From a virus: a stretch of DNA of 27,283 nucleotides. Positions within the stretch are counted from its first letter, which is position 1, and each line of letters opens with the position of its first letter. Positions 13,467-20,432 of this stretch are shown here, piece by piece. Below the pieces are notes generated by a model that was given only the letters and a program-made list of their open reading frames with translations, was not told the DNA's origin and did no database searches. The DNA lies in IMG/VR virus record IMGVR_UViG_3300035698_013216, positions 1 through 27,283 of that record. One strand, written 5' to 3'. Made by a program: the position numbers and the translations under genes.

Positions 13467-15223
13467 TACCGCTTCGCCCCGCCGTCCACTTCAAAGATGA
13501 ATGCACCGGCCCGCCACTTTTCAGTGCGAGTTTCCGAACCGGCCAGCCTCAATCGGATCTGTCGACCATCGGCGTCCTGGTCCAGCTTTTCTGTGGTCGA
13601 GGTCGCATTCCCATATGACCGGGTGACCTCCGGGGAATTCGGATACTCCCGCGTCAACAGGCTGATAGCCAGATTGCCATCGAGGTTTTTCAGATCGGGA
13701 ATGATGGCGACAATCTCTGTGATGCTTTCACCGCCTTGTATTTGGGGCAAGGCCGCGCTCTCAATGAACTCGTTCATGGCCGCACCATCTGCATTGGCGC
13801 CGACTTCATGGTCATAAATGAAGAAATCCGACCCGGCCATGATCGGCCTCGAGAACACATCACTGTCAATTCCGAAGGTGCGGTCGATCGACCCGACATC
13901 CCACCGGCGTTCGATGGTGTTGTATTTGACGTATCTGTCGTTCTCCAGCGCGCTCGGCCAGAGGAACCATATCTCATTGAACTGGGTCACCGGAAAAGCC
14001 ACGACCTTGCGCCGCTCTGATTCGGCCATGGTGGCGAAGACATACTGCCGGATATCCTGGGAGTTGATCATTGTCCGGATCGTGCCGTCATAGCGGTAGA
14101 AGTCACCGTTGCCCATCCAGTAGACCACGTTGTCGATCTCGGCCACCGCGTTCGGGCCAATCAAGCCGCTCGAACCACCGGCGATCTGCACAAACGAGAA
14201 CGGGTTAAGCCCGCCGATGAAGGTCATGGCCCAGACTGCCGCGTCCGTAAAGATGAGGTTGGTGCCGCGCGATCGGATTCCCCGGTATATTTCAGACCCG
14301 CCGATGATCTTGCGCGATCCCGCTGTATTGAGGTCGGAAGGCGTCCAGACCGTGTTGTCATCCTGATCACACCACGCAACCAGAAGTTTGTCCCCGTCCG
14401 CCCCCAGCGCGACACAGTGCTTCTCCTCGGTCACAAACATGCTCGAGTTCTGTGTCGGCGCGTTCGCGAGAAGCGCGGCCGGCGCGCTGCCGTCATTTTG
14501 CCACTCATAGATCGATCCGCCAGACGGCGAGGCCAGGATGAATGCCCCCCAGCGATCCAGTGACCATACAGTCGGCGGCAGCAGGATGAACGAGGCGCGC
14601 GGCGTATTCCAGGTGCCCCGGTTGTATTGCCCAACGCCCCAGCCCGCGCCTTGGACCGAATGCTCCCGGCCGATGTTCAACTGATACTTGATCGTCCCTG
14701 ATCCGCCGCCGCCTGACACAGACGATGCCGCAGAAACACTGTGTTGAATCGTGTAGTTGTCGTTATCGATCACGGTCGCGACGGTGTAGTCCCCATCAAT
14801 CGTGATCCCGCCAACGGCTCCATATGACGCAAAATTGACTGCATCACCGACTGTCGCGGCATGGCTCGTGTCCGCCACGCTAACTGCGGTGGAACCGGCA
14901 ACCGTGGTGAATGGGTCGGTGGGTGTGACTGTCCGCCTGATAGGCGTGATGTTGATAATGGCCGATCCTTCAACCGCCATCAGTTTGCAATGGGTCCCCA
15001 GGATGAGACGTGCGGTATTCGAGTTGTCGATATAGGCCAGCATGTTCCGGCACTTACCGGAGAACTGGGCGGCAATGCGTTTGTTCCAGCCGCCGATCAT
15101 CTCTGGAAGGCCGCGGACAAAGCGCATTTTGTCGGAATCAACCCACCTGGGCTGGGCCGAAAGGTCTGTCGAATCCTTCACAACTCCGGAGAGGATTTCG
15201 ATCCGTTTGTCGCGCGGCGCCAT
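13466..15223 (-). CDS. Tail hub / packaged-DNA stabilization protein, P22 gp10-like, 585 aa
   Basis: The start is ATG 15223, placed at the end of the adaptor gene with no gap. The protein is long and beta-rich with features of the P22 gp10-type (nozzle or tubular B) family: an N-terminal WVDSDKMRFVRGLPEMIGGW, then repeated propeller-like strands such as WSLDRWGAFILASPSGGSIYEW, LLVAWCDQDDNTVWTPSDL, VVYWMGNGDFYRYDG and NEIWFLWPSALENDRYVKYN. An inserted Ser/Thr/Val-rich domain (about residues 95-180) interrupts the N-terminal part. Known role of the family: it sits below the adaptor and plugs or extends the tail channel, keeping packaged DNA in. The gene order portal, capsid, adaptor, hub supports the assignment. 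Assignment to gp10 rather than a T7 gp12-like tubular protein is tentative. Confidence 0.8.
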   Translation of the reverse strand: MAPRDKRIEILSGVVKDSTDLSAQPRWVDSDKMRFVRGLPEMIGGWNKRIAAQFSGKCRNMLAYIDNSNTARLILGTHCKLMAVEGSAIINITPIRRTVTPTDPFTTVAGSTAVSVADTSHAATVGDAVNFASYGAVGGITIDGDYTVATVIDNDNYTIQHSVSAASSVSGGGGSGTIKYQLNIGREHSVQGAGWGVGQYNRGTWNTPRASFILLPPTVWSLDRWGAFILASPSGGSIYEWQNDGSAPAALLANAPTQNSSMFVTEEKHCVALGADGDKLLVAWCDQDDNTVWTPSDLNTAGSRKIIGGSEIYRGIRSRGTNLIFTDAAVWAMTFIGGLNPFSFVQIAGGSSGLIGPNAVAEIDNVVYWMGNGDFYRYDGTIRTMINSQDIRQYVFATMAESERRKVVAFPVTQFNEIWFLWPSALENDRYVKYNTIERRWDVGSIDRTFGIDSDVFSRPIMAGSDFFIYDHEVGANADGAAMNEFIESAALPQIQGGESITEIVAIIPDLKNLDGNLAISLLTREYPNSPEVTRSYGNATSTTEKLDQDADGRQIRLRLAGSETRTEKWRAGAFIFEVDGGAKR

Positions 15224-15870
15224 TACACGATCTCGATATTGAGTTCGAGTGCGGCCAATTCCTTGTCAGAGGAATCATTGAGATCGTTGACCTCATCCTC
15301 AGAAATGGCCTTCCAGTAAAGCCGCTCGCCTTCATCCTTGCGGTATTCGTTCGCCCGATACATGCAGGCGGTGCGCAGGAGGGTCGGGTACTGATCCGTC
15401 AGGAAGTTTGTCTCGTTGCTACCGGAAAGGGCCTCGAGGGCCTGGTAGTACATGAAGACATACGGGTAGGCCCGGTCGACGGCATTGTCGAAGATGATCG
15501 CTGACGCATTGATCGCGTACTCGGTGATCGACCCCTGGGCACGCGCGCCGGCCCCATCCCACGAATAGTGACGGATAACGGTTTCAAGGTTCTCTTTTGA
15601 TGGGAAGCTGGATCCGATCCCGACTGTCGTGCCCGGCACATAGAAGAGATAGGGCTGTCGATATCGTGGGAAGTTGGAGAGCGCAACAGACACATCCCCG
15701 ATCGTGAGCGCCCCGGTGACCTCTGTCATCATCTCACGAGCGCGGAGGCGCTGGTATATCCAGGCCTCCGCTTCGATGAGAATCTGTGCCGAAGGAATGT
15801 TGGCCGAATTCACAAACTGCTTGATAGAGCCGTCTGTATCTCGATCACCAAGTAGCATGGTGTAGTTCAT
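15223..15870 (-). CDS. Head-tail adaptor protein (SU10/P22 gp4-like), 215 aa
   Basis: ATG 15870 is preceded by GTAGGAGGCCACA, a strong ribosome site, and also overlaps the stop of the 29-codon micro-ORF. The protein is mainly helical: IPSAQILIEAEAWIYQRLRA near the N-terminus, a beta hairpin (VALSNFPRYRQPYLFYV), then YPYVFMYYQALEALSG and the late RANEYRKDEGERLYWKAISE. This layout, a helical bundle of about 200 residues whose last helices carry a YR.DE..RLYWK stretch, is that of podovirus adaptor (gatekeeper) proteins, which form a ring beneath the portal. Position directly before the hub gene agrees. Family assignment is from pattern and context. Confidence 0.8.
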   Translation of the reverse strand: MNYTMLLGDRDTDGSIKQFVNSANIPSAQILIEAEAWIYQRLRAREMMTEVTGALTIGDVSVALSNFPRYRQPYLFYVPGTTVGIGSSFPSKENLETVIRHYSWDGAGARAQGSITEYAINASAIIFDNAVDRAYPYVFMYYQALEALSGSNETNFLTDQYPTLLRTACMYRANEYRKDEGERLYWKAISEDEVNDLNDSSDKELAALELNIEIV

Positions 15871-15956
15871 TGTGGCCTCCTACGGCACGGGCACGGTTTG
15901 TTGACGCGCTTTCCTGAACGAACCTGCCAGTCCTCTTCGTCGTCGCAATTCCTCAT
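15867..15956 (-). CDS. Putative 29-aa Cys-containing microprotein
   Basis: This tiny ORF exactly fills the gap between the glycosyltransferase fusion gene and the adaptor gene. Its ATG (15956) overlaps the upstream TGA as ATGA, its TGA (15867-15869) overlaps the adaptor ATG in the same way, and GAGAAGG lies 4 nt before its start. The product is acidic at first (CDDEEDW), then strongly basic and Cys-rich (NKPCPCRRRP). The CPC pair plus Cys4 could bind metal or form a disulfide, and the basic end could bind nucleic acid. Alternatively it only couples translation of its neighbours. No family is recognised. Confidence 0.5.
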   Translation of the reverse strand: MRNCDDEEDWQVRSGKRVNKPCPCRRRPQ

Positions 15957-17623
15957 GCGGCCTTCTCGTTGTTCTTCCTCTCATTGAGGCGATCAACCAC
16001 CGCCCCGAATATAACATCCGGGATGATCATGGAAGCGCACTTTGCCGCAAACGTCTCCTGATCGATATTGCAGAAGTCGCTATTGCGGTGCATTCGGTGG
16101 CACGGATAGCACTCCAGGGTGTTCGGAGGCTCGACATATGTGGTGGCTTCCCAGTCACGAGTGAGGTTTTCATGGCTGGAGTGCGAAAGCATGACCACCT
16201 TGGCGATGTTGGCGTGCATGGCCACGGAATTCACAAGGCCCGTTTCAGGCCCGACCACGACATCCGCGAACTGTGCCAGAGAGTACGCCTCCCGAATGCC
16301 AACCTGCCCCGATAAGGTGCGGACACGCCGATAACCAAAGTGGTCTTTCAGCTTTTTCACCATCTCACTCAATTTCATCTCGTGAGATTCCTCGAACGGG
16401 ATGTCGCAGAACATCTTGCAGGCGTGCTGCATGATCACCGCTTCCAGCACCTGTTCCATGGGGCCACCGGTAAGGCAGATCCAGGCGTCCGTTTTCTGGA
16501 GAAGCCAGCAAATAACTTCGGCCGAGTGGGGATAGACCTTGTGTTGCGATGATCCAGACAGCGCCCAAACGATCATTGGATTGTCCGGGTGCTGGGCGCG
16601 GAACTTCTCGGCCCGGTCCTGTTCATCCTTCGCCATGTGGAATTTCGGGGCATACGGCCCAGGAACGCCAGCGATAGCGTGGTGGAATTGCACGTAGTTC
16701 ACGTTGCACAACAGGTGCCGCGCTTCCTTTGGCAGAGCGTGCGTGCGCCGCCCGGCCTCTGTGAGCAGGGTTCCTTCGACGGATTCATTCAGATTGATGA
16801 AATCATCGAACTCCGGCATGAGGGCCTGCCAGAACTCGGACAGTTCATGATTGGGAACCTGGTCATGGTCCTGGATCATGAAGACATCCACGTTCGGATC
16901 GTGCCTGAGAACTTCTTCTCCTGTTGGCACGGTGCAATAGACCACCTGGTCGTACTTCTCTTTCAGGCCCGGCAACACGCTCGATGCCATGATGTGATCC
17001 CCGAATGCGCCATACCGGCACACAAGCACGCGCGAGCCGCGGACATCTGGGTGTGGAAACAGACCCTTGGGATCTCGGGTCGATACCGTCTGCCCGGTGC
17101 CCTTGCGCTTTTCGTAGACCTGGAGGAACGAATACTCGTCCCCGCCGTCCCGCGTCAGGTTGACCTGCAGGTCCCAGGCCTTCCCCACCTGTTGCATGAG
17201 GCCCACAACGTCTTCGGGAAGGAAGTCGCTGTGGTGGTCAGGATTGCTCCCAGGCTCTCCCATGCGCGGGTAGAGGTCCGCATGGGGCAGATAGAGCACA
17301 AGACGCCCACCCGGCTTGAGAACGCGCCACCACTCCCGCAGCGCGGCTTCTGGATCGGGTAGGTGCTCCAGCAGGTGAGATGAGAAGATGAAGTCGAGAG
17401 AACGATCAGCGAACATCTCGAGGTTCAAAACGTCCCCCCGGATGTCGGGTGCCCAGCCGGAAATGCCGGACCACTCGTCGTAATTGTCAACTCCGATGAA
17501 ATGAGGCCAGGCCTTCCATGGGCCGCAGCCCAAATCGAGTCCTGTCCCGCGCGTGAAGGGAACGATCAAGTGCCTGATCTTGCGTGCCTCATTCCCCTCC
17601 GGCGCTTCCGGTCGCCATACCAT
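15953..17623 (-). CDS. SAM methyltransferase fused to GT9 (heptosyltransferase-like) glycosyltransferase, 556 aa
   Basis: ATG 17623 follows the stop of the 170-aa gene by 8 bases. Residues about 1-175 are a class I methyltransferase: motif I LDLGCGPW (29-36), acidic strand-2 end FIGVDNYDEW, LDFIFSSHLLEHLPDPEAAL (76-95) and VLKPGG (101-106). Residues about 195-550 resemble family 9 glycosyltransferases (ADP-heptose:LPS type): VLVCRYGAFGDHIMASSVLPGL at the start (199-220), strand-helix units IVWALSGSSQ and WICLTGGP, and the nucleotide-sugar side DVVVGPETGLVNSVAMH (454-470). A Cys/His cluster (C505, C508, H509, C518) near the end could bind metal. Likely role: methylation and glycosylation of a sugar or protein, either decorating the virion or altering host surface. 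Substrates are unknown. Fusion of the two in a structural block is unusual. Confidence 0.88.
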   Translation of the reverse strand: MVWRPEAPEGNEARKIRHLIVPFTRGTGLDLGCGPWKAWPHFIGVDNYDEWSGISGWAPDIRGDVLNLEMFADRSLDFIFSSHLLEHLPDPEAALREWWRVLKPGGRLVLYLPHADLYPRMGEPGSNPDHHSDFLPEDVVGLMQQVGKAWDLQVNLTRDGGDEYSFLQVYEKRKGTGQTVSTRDPKGLFPHPDVRGSRVLVCRYGAFGDHIMASSVLPGLKEKYDQVVYCTVPTGEEVLRHDPNVDVFMIQDHDQVPNHELSEFWQALMPEFDDFINLNESVEGTLLTEAGRRTHALPKEARHLLCNVNYVQFHHAIAGVPGPYAPKFHMAKDEQDRAEKFRAQHPDNPMIVWALSGSSQHKVYPHSAEVICWLLQKTDAWICLTGGPMEQVLEAVIMQHACKMFCDIPFEESHEMKLSEMVKKLKDHFGYRRVRTLSGQVGIREAYSLAQFADVVVGPETGLVNSVAMHANIAKVVMLSHSSHENLTRDWEATTYVEPPNTLECYPCHRMHRNSDFCNIDQETFAAKCASMIIPDVIFGAVVDRLNERKNNEKAA

Positions 17624-17631
17624 GTCCGCCC

Positions 17632-18144
17632 CTACTCTGCCTGGGCGGCGATAATGGCATCCTGCAATTCGGCTTTGTCGAGATCCTTCGGGGCCGATGA
17701 GGCGCCGGTGACTTCAACATAGCGCGCACGCAGGGTCGAGATCGTGACGGCCTTCAACAGCTTGTCTTCCGGGTTCAACCTTTCCCCGGCGCCCTTTGGC
17801 TCCTTCACGGTGACTTCCATCTCAGCAAGTTCCGAAAGGCGCATCCGAACCGGACCCTTTTTCGTCTGAACCGTGACAAACGGATCCCCCGCCGCTGCTG
17901 CCGCCGCTGTTTCAGCCTGGCCAGCCTCGATGTCGGTTTCGACTCGCGCCTCAACATCGGTCATGAAGATGTGCTTGCCGTTGGTGGGATCGACCTCGCC
18001 GCCGTCCGGGCCATAGAACCGTGTGCCCTGCTCATAGCGGTGATAGATGCCTTCGCCGGCCCCTGAAATGGCAACCTCGCCATAGTCTTTTGTCAGGTCG
18101 ACAACGCGCTGAGTGCTTCCGTCTGCATTTTCTCTGGTTTTCAT
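17632..18144 (-). CDS. Hypothetical acidic protein with HeH-like C-terminus, 170 aa
   Basis: ATG 18144 (MKTRENADG) is chosen because AGGAG lies 7 nt upstream; a longer reading to 18189 would run back through the terminator stem. It is the first gene after that terminator. The N-terminal half holds VVDLTKDYGEVAISGAG and RFYGPDGGEVDP; an Ala/Glu-rich stretch follows, then VQTKKGPVRMRLSEL. The end (TLRARYVEVTGASSAPKDL, then DKAELQDAIIAAQ) resembles the short helix-extension-helix motif often seen at the ends of phage structural proteins. No enzymatic motif is visible. A minor head protein or head completion factor is possible by position. Confidence 0.8.
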   Translation of the reverse strand: MKTRENADGSTQRVVDLTKDYGEVAISGAGEGIYHRYEQGTRFYGPDGGEVDPTNGKHIFMTDVEARVETDIEAGQAETAAAAAAGDPFVTVQTKKGPVRMRLSELAEMEVTVKEPKGAGERLNPEDKLLKAVTISTLRARYVEVTGASSAPKDLDKAELQDAIIAAQAE

Positions 18145-18163
18145 GTTCCTGCTCCTGGTGATG

Positions 18164-18198
18164 ACAAAAAAGGGACGATGCGTGAACACCGTCCCTTT
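18164..18198 (-). terminator. Intrinsic terminator inside the structural operon
   Basis: Read on the minus strand, AAAGGGACG (18198-18190) pairs perfectly with CGTCCCTTT (18177-18169) across a 12-base loop, and the second arm runs into TTTTTTGT. This is a clear 9-bp stem plus U-tract. It lies between the 63-aa gene and the 170-aa gene, with its T-run only about 20 bases before ATG 18144, leaving no room for a new promoter. Confidence 0.85.
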
Positions 18199-18208
18199 CT
18201 CATATGTG

Positions 18209-18227
18209 ACCGAACTGTGTGTCCGGT
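18209..18227 (-). promoter_or_regulatory. Short hairpin directly after the 63-aa gene
   Basis: On the minus strand, ACCGGAC (18227-18221) and GTTCGGT (18215-18209) can form a 7-bp stem with one G-U pair and a 5-base loop. It begins right after the TAA of the 63-aa gene and 10 bases before the intrinsic terminator, giving two hairpins in series. It may protect the 3' end of the capsid transcript or assist termination. Confidence 0.45.
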
Positions 18228-18419
18228 TTACTTGAAGTTGAACTTCTGGCCCTGCTTCCCGGTGACAGTCGTGTCGCCGTGCATGCCGCCCTGACCTGTT
18301 TCAGCGTGCAGGTTGGAATAGGGTCCTTCCGGCGCACTGTTGAGGCTGGGGTGTGAGTTCGGATTGCGGCTCGCTGCGGCTTTGAGGCCGGAGTCTGCTG
18401 ACTTGGAATTGTCCTTCAT
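18228..18419 (-). CDS. Small Ser/Asn/Gly-rich protein, 63 aa
   Basis: ATG 18419 (MKDNSK) has AAAGG 8 nt upstream; the longer GTG form at 18446 overlaps the end of the preceding gene without support. The product is rich in Ser, Asn, Gly and Lys with no predicted hydrophobic core (SADSGLKAAASRNPNSHPSL, HAETGQGGMHGDTTVTGK), so it is probably disordered. It is the last gene before the terminator and therefore belongs to the highly expressed capsid segment. A head-associated or regulatory role is possible; no family is recognised. Confidence 0.7.
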   Translation of the reverse strand: MKDNSKSADSGLKAAASRNPNSHPSLNSAPEGPYSNLHAETGQGGMHGDTTVTGKQGQKFNFK

Positions 18420-18423
18420 CGGA

Positions 18424-18570
18424 TTAACCTTTCTTCTGGAATCCACGTTTCAGGTCTTCCTCGGAGGCCTCTTTGAGAGACTTTCCCAGGTCGTACCCAG
18501 GTCGGTACGTCTTGTCGGAGAACCCTTCCCCGTCAAGATCCTTCGGATTGTTTCGCGCGTCGTTGTTCAC
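18424..18570 (-). CDS. Small basic/acidic hypothetical protein, 48 aa
   Basis: GTG 18570 lies two bases after the TGA of the 95-aa gene, with GAGGAGG overlapping that gene end and 6 nt before the GTG. The 48 residues (VNNDARNNPKDLDGEGFSDK at the start, then YRPGYDLGKSLKEASEEDLK and a basic RGFQKKG end) are charged and plausibly helical in the second half. The stop is 4 bases before ATG 18419. The tight packing and ribosome site support a real gene. Function unknown. Confidence 0.7.
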   Translation of the reverse strand: MNNDARNNPKDLDGEGFSDKTYRPGYDLGKSLKEASEEDLKRGFQKKG

Positions 18571-18572
18571 GA

Positions 18573-18860
18573 TCAACCTCCTCGCCGGCGTGACACCTTG
18601 TCGCCCACTCCGGGTCGAGACAGGAAACCGCCGTTTTCGGTGTTTTCAGAAGGGACCCATTCATGATCAGGATCCCAGTAAATTTCTTCCTCTTTCACCG
18701 GATCGAGGCCGCGTTCGTATTCAGAGACTTCCTGAAAACGATACTTCTCGCCGGGTCCTGCGTCCGTGTAACCGTTCGCAAGCGCATCGTCACCACCTTC
18801 AATATACGAAAGGTCGGTGTCACCGATGGTGTTGGAAAGAGACTTGTCCTTCTTGTCCAT
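18573..18860 (-). CDS. Acidic hypothetical protein, 95 aa
   Basis: ATG 18860 has GGAGG 6 nt upstream. The protein is acidic and rich in Asp, Glu, Gly and Tyr (DTDLSYIEGGDDALANGY, RFQEVSEYERGLDPVKEEE, IYWDPDHEW) and ends in a basic RRRGG. It has no hydrophobic core or known motif and is probably flexible. It lies between a beta-rich capsid-associated protein and two other small proteins, all before the terminator. Its ribosome site can pair with an arm of the upstream hairpin (18872-18906), so its translation may be controlled by RNA structure. Confidence 0.75.
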   Translation of the reverse strand: MDKKDKSLSNTIGDTDLSYIEGGDDALANGYTDAGPGEKYRFQEVSEYERGLDPVKEEEIYWDPDHEWVPSENTENGGFLSRPGVGDKVSRRRGG

Positions 18861-18866
18861 GCTGGA

Positions 18867-18906
18867 CCTCCAATTGAGGAGGCGAGCCTATCCCGCCTCC
18901 TCGATT
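18867..18906 (-). promoter_or_regulatory. Strong hairpin next to, and in competition with, a ribosome-site hairpin
   Basis: On the minus strand AATCGAGGAGGCG (18906-18894) pairs with CGCCTCCTCAATT (18884-18872) over a 9-base loop: 13 bp with one G-U pair, and no U-tract after it. Within the second arm, CCTCC (18882-18878) can instead pair with the GGAGG ribosome site of the 95-aa gene (18871-18867) across six bases. The two foldings exclude each other. This may tune translation, or the long hairpin may only stabilise or process mRNA. Confidence 0.5.
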
Positions 18907-18910
18907 CGCT

Positions 18911-19309
18911 CTACTCGGTGAGAGCCGCGTCCGGCAGGACCTCGAACTCATAGACAGCATCGACCACGCCCGTATTGTCTCCGACGATGGTCACGGAAAG
19001 ATCCGATTCGCCGTCAACGGCAACGCCCTTCGGGGAGTTCGCGGTGCCAGCCAACAGCGTCTGCTTGACCCCGACAGTGCCGGTTCCGAAGGTGGCCGTG
19101 CCGATCGTGCTCGTGCCGGCGATGACGGCGCCGGTGAACCCGTTGGCTGTGCCGGCAACGCGGTTGACGAAGTGAACCGCCTTCAACCGCATCTTCTGAT
19201 AGTGATGAAAGCGGTTCTTTGTGCCCGTGCCAGCCGCGCCAGCAACAGATACTTCCCGGCGAACCAGATTGTTCGGGTGGTCATAACGACCGTTTGATGT
19301 GGTGCCCAT
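18911..19309 (-). CDS. Beta-rich capsid-associated protein, 132 aa
   Basis: ATG 19309 has AGGAGG 7 nt upstream. It is the first gene after the major capsid gene. The N-terminus is Arg/Asn/His-rich (RYDHPNNLVRREVSV, FHHYQKMRLKAVHF); the rest is Gly/Thr/Val/Ala-rich and beta-like (GTSTIGTATFGTGTVGVKQT, VDGESDLSVTIVGDNTGVVD, VYEFEVLPDA). Position and composition suggest a head decoration or capsid-stabilising protein; this is inference and no specific family is recognised. Confidence 0.8.
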   Translation of the reverse strand: MGTTSNGRYDHPNNLVRREVSVAGAAGTGTKNRFHHYQKMRLKAVHFVNRVAGTANGFTGAVIAGTSTIGTATFGTGTVGVKQTLLAGTANSPKGVAVDGESDLSVTIVGDNTGVVDAVYEFEVLPDAALTE

Positions 19310-19327
19310 GTGGGAACCTCCTGAGTT

Positions 19328-19352
19328 GCCCGCGCAGCCTCCTTACGCGGGC
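19328..19352 (-). promoter_or_regulatory. GC-rich hairpin after the capsid gene
   Basis: On the minus strand GCCCGCG (19352-19346) pairs with CGCGGGC (19334-19328), extendable by G-U pairs, with an 11-base loop that carries AAGGAGG. No T-run follows, so it is not a standard terminator. It lies within the 95-base gap between the capsid gene and the next gene, which is the longest gene-free stretch in the window; nothing else but a 10-base palindrome (GTTCATGAAC, 19354-19363) is seen there. It may protect the capsid mRNA 3' end. Confidence 0.4.
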
Positions 19353-19404
19353 GGTTCATGAACGGCAGGGAGGAAGGCCCCTAAATGCCGTGTCGGGTGT
19401 TCGG

Positions 19405-20409
19405 CTAGACCGCCGAATCCCACTTTGCGATGCGCTCCTGGTCGGCCGAAGAGTGGACCTTCCCGAAGCCAAGCAGGGCATACCAGGCGACACCCTTGGA
19501 GCGACCGTAGTCACTCGGGATCTTGCCTCGCATTTCCTCGCCAATGACAAGGCCTTCCGCCACGGTGTCTTCACCGAAGAAGAATGCCCAATCCGAAGCG
19601 CCGTTGTTCCAGGCATCGGGCGTCTGCGCCGTCCAGGTCGTGGAGTCCGCAGCGCCGCCCTTGGCGATATGGGTCTGTTCGCAGAAGCGGACATTCTCAT
19701 ACCGGCCAATTTCGCCGTTGTGGATCTTCACAAAGCCCTGCTCGGTGTACTGATGGATGGCCTCGAGGTCATCTTTCAGCGTGCGATAGGTCGAAACCCA
19801 TGCGATCGACATAAAGTCGTCCCCGATGTACGGCGGGATATTCCGCTCCTTCATCGTGTCCGAGATTGCCTTCACATGGCCTTTGCCCAGGGCGACGTTG
19901 TTCGTGCCCGTGGCGGTGCCGTTGGTCGTCAGGGTGACGCCGGTGGTGGACGTGCCGGAAGTCGGTACGAACCGGAGCAAGGCGTCATCGAACTGGGTGT
20001 GGGCATCGATGTCGAATGCCTTTTTCGCGTCGTTCTTGAGGACCTTGTGGATGATCTCCTTGACCGGGTGCTCGGACAGATCGTCCAGCTTGCCCGAATA
20101 GGGGACCGAGTTGCCATACTCCGTGACCGTCAGGGTGCCCTGAGTGATCGTGAAGTTGGTTTCCGGCATGGTCGACGTTTCGGACAGAGTACCGCCCTGA
20201 TCCGCTGCATCGGAATAGATATCCCAATGGAACGTGTCGCCCTTACCAAGCTGACCGCCGCTGCTGTTACGTGAAGCAGTTGCGTCCTTGGCGTCGCAGA
20301 ATTGACGAAACTTCAATGCAGGCTGAACGGCCATGCGAAGTTCGCGTGAGAGTTTGTCGGAATACATATAGCCACCGAGCGTGTCGGTGACCCAAAGCTG
20401 ACCAGACAT
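19405..20409 (-). CDS. Major capsid protein, N4-gp56 family, 334 aa
   Basis: ATG 20409 has GGAGG 8 nt upstream. The protein has the marks of the N4-gp56 coat family: an N-terminal YSDKLSRELRMAVQPALKFR, a Gly/Lys-rich E-loop-like segment (SGGQLGKGDTFHWDIY), ITQGTLTVTEYGNSVPYSGK with DDLSEHPVKE following (88-117), the A-domain side DDFMSIAWVSTYRTLKDD, and EQGFVKIHNGEIGRYENVRF (223-242) before a FFFGEDTVAEGLV stretch. It forms the icosahedral shell with an HK97-like fold (known for the family). Length and position after a scaffold-like gene agree. Hairpins follow the gene, and with the terminator further down they would favour abundant capsid mRNA. Confidence 0.9.
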   Translation of the reverse strand: MSGQLWVTDTLGGYMYSDKLSRELRMAVQPALKFRQFCDAKDATASRNSSGGQLGKGDTFHWDIYSDAADQGGTLSETSTMPETNFTITQGTLTVTEYGNSVPYSGKLDDLSEHPVKEIIHKVLKNDAKKAFDIDAHTQFDDALLRFVPTSGTSTTGVTLTTNGTATGTNNVALGKGHVKAISDTMKERNIPPYIGDDFMSIAWVSTYRTLKDDLEAIHQYTEQGFVKIHNGEIGRYENVRFCEQTHIAKGGAADSTTWTAQTPDAWNNGASDWAFFFGEDTVAEGLVIGEEMRGKIPSDYGRSKGVAWYALLGFGKVHSSADQERIAKWDSAV

Positions 20410-20432
20410 GGCGAAAGCCTCCGTCTACATGA

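Noticed and set aside
19219-20274. 351-codon plus-strand ORF over the capsid gene
   Set aside because: It is antisense to the clearly recognised major capsid protein and its neighbour; the product has no protein-like pattern.
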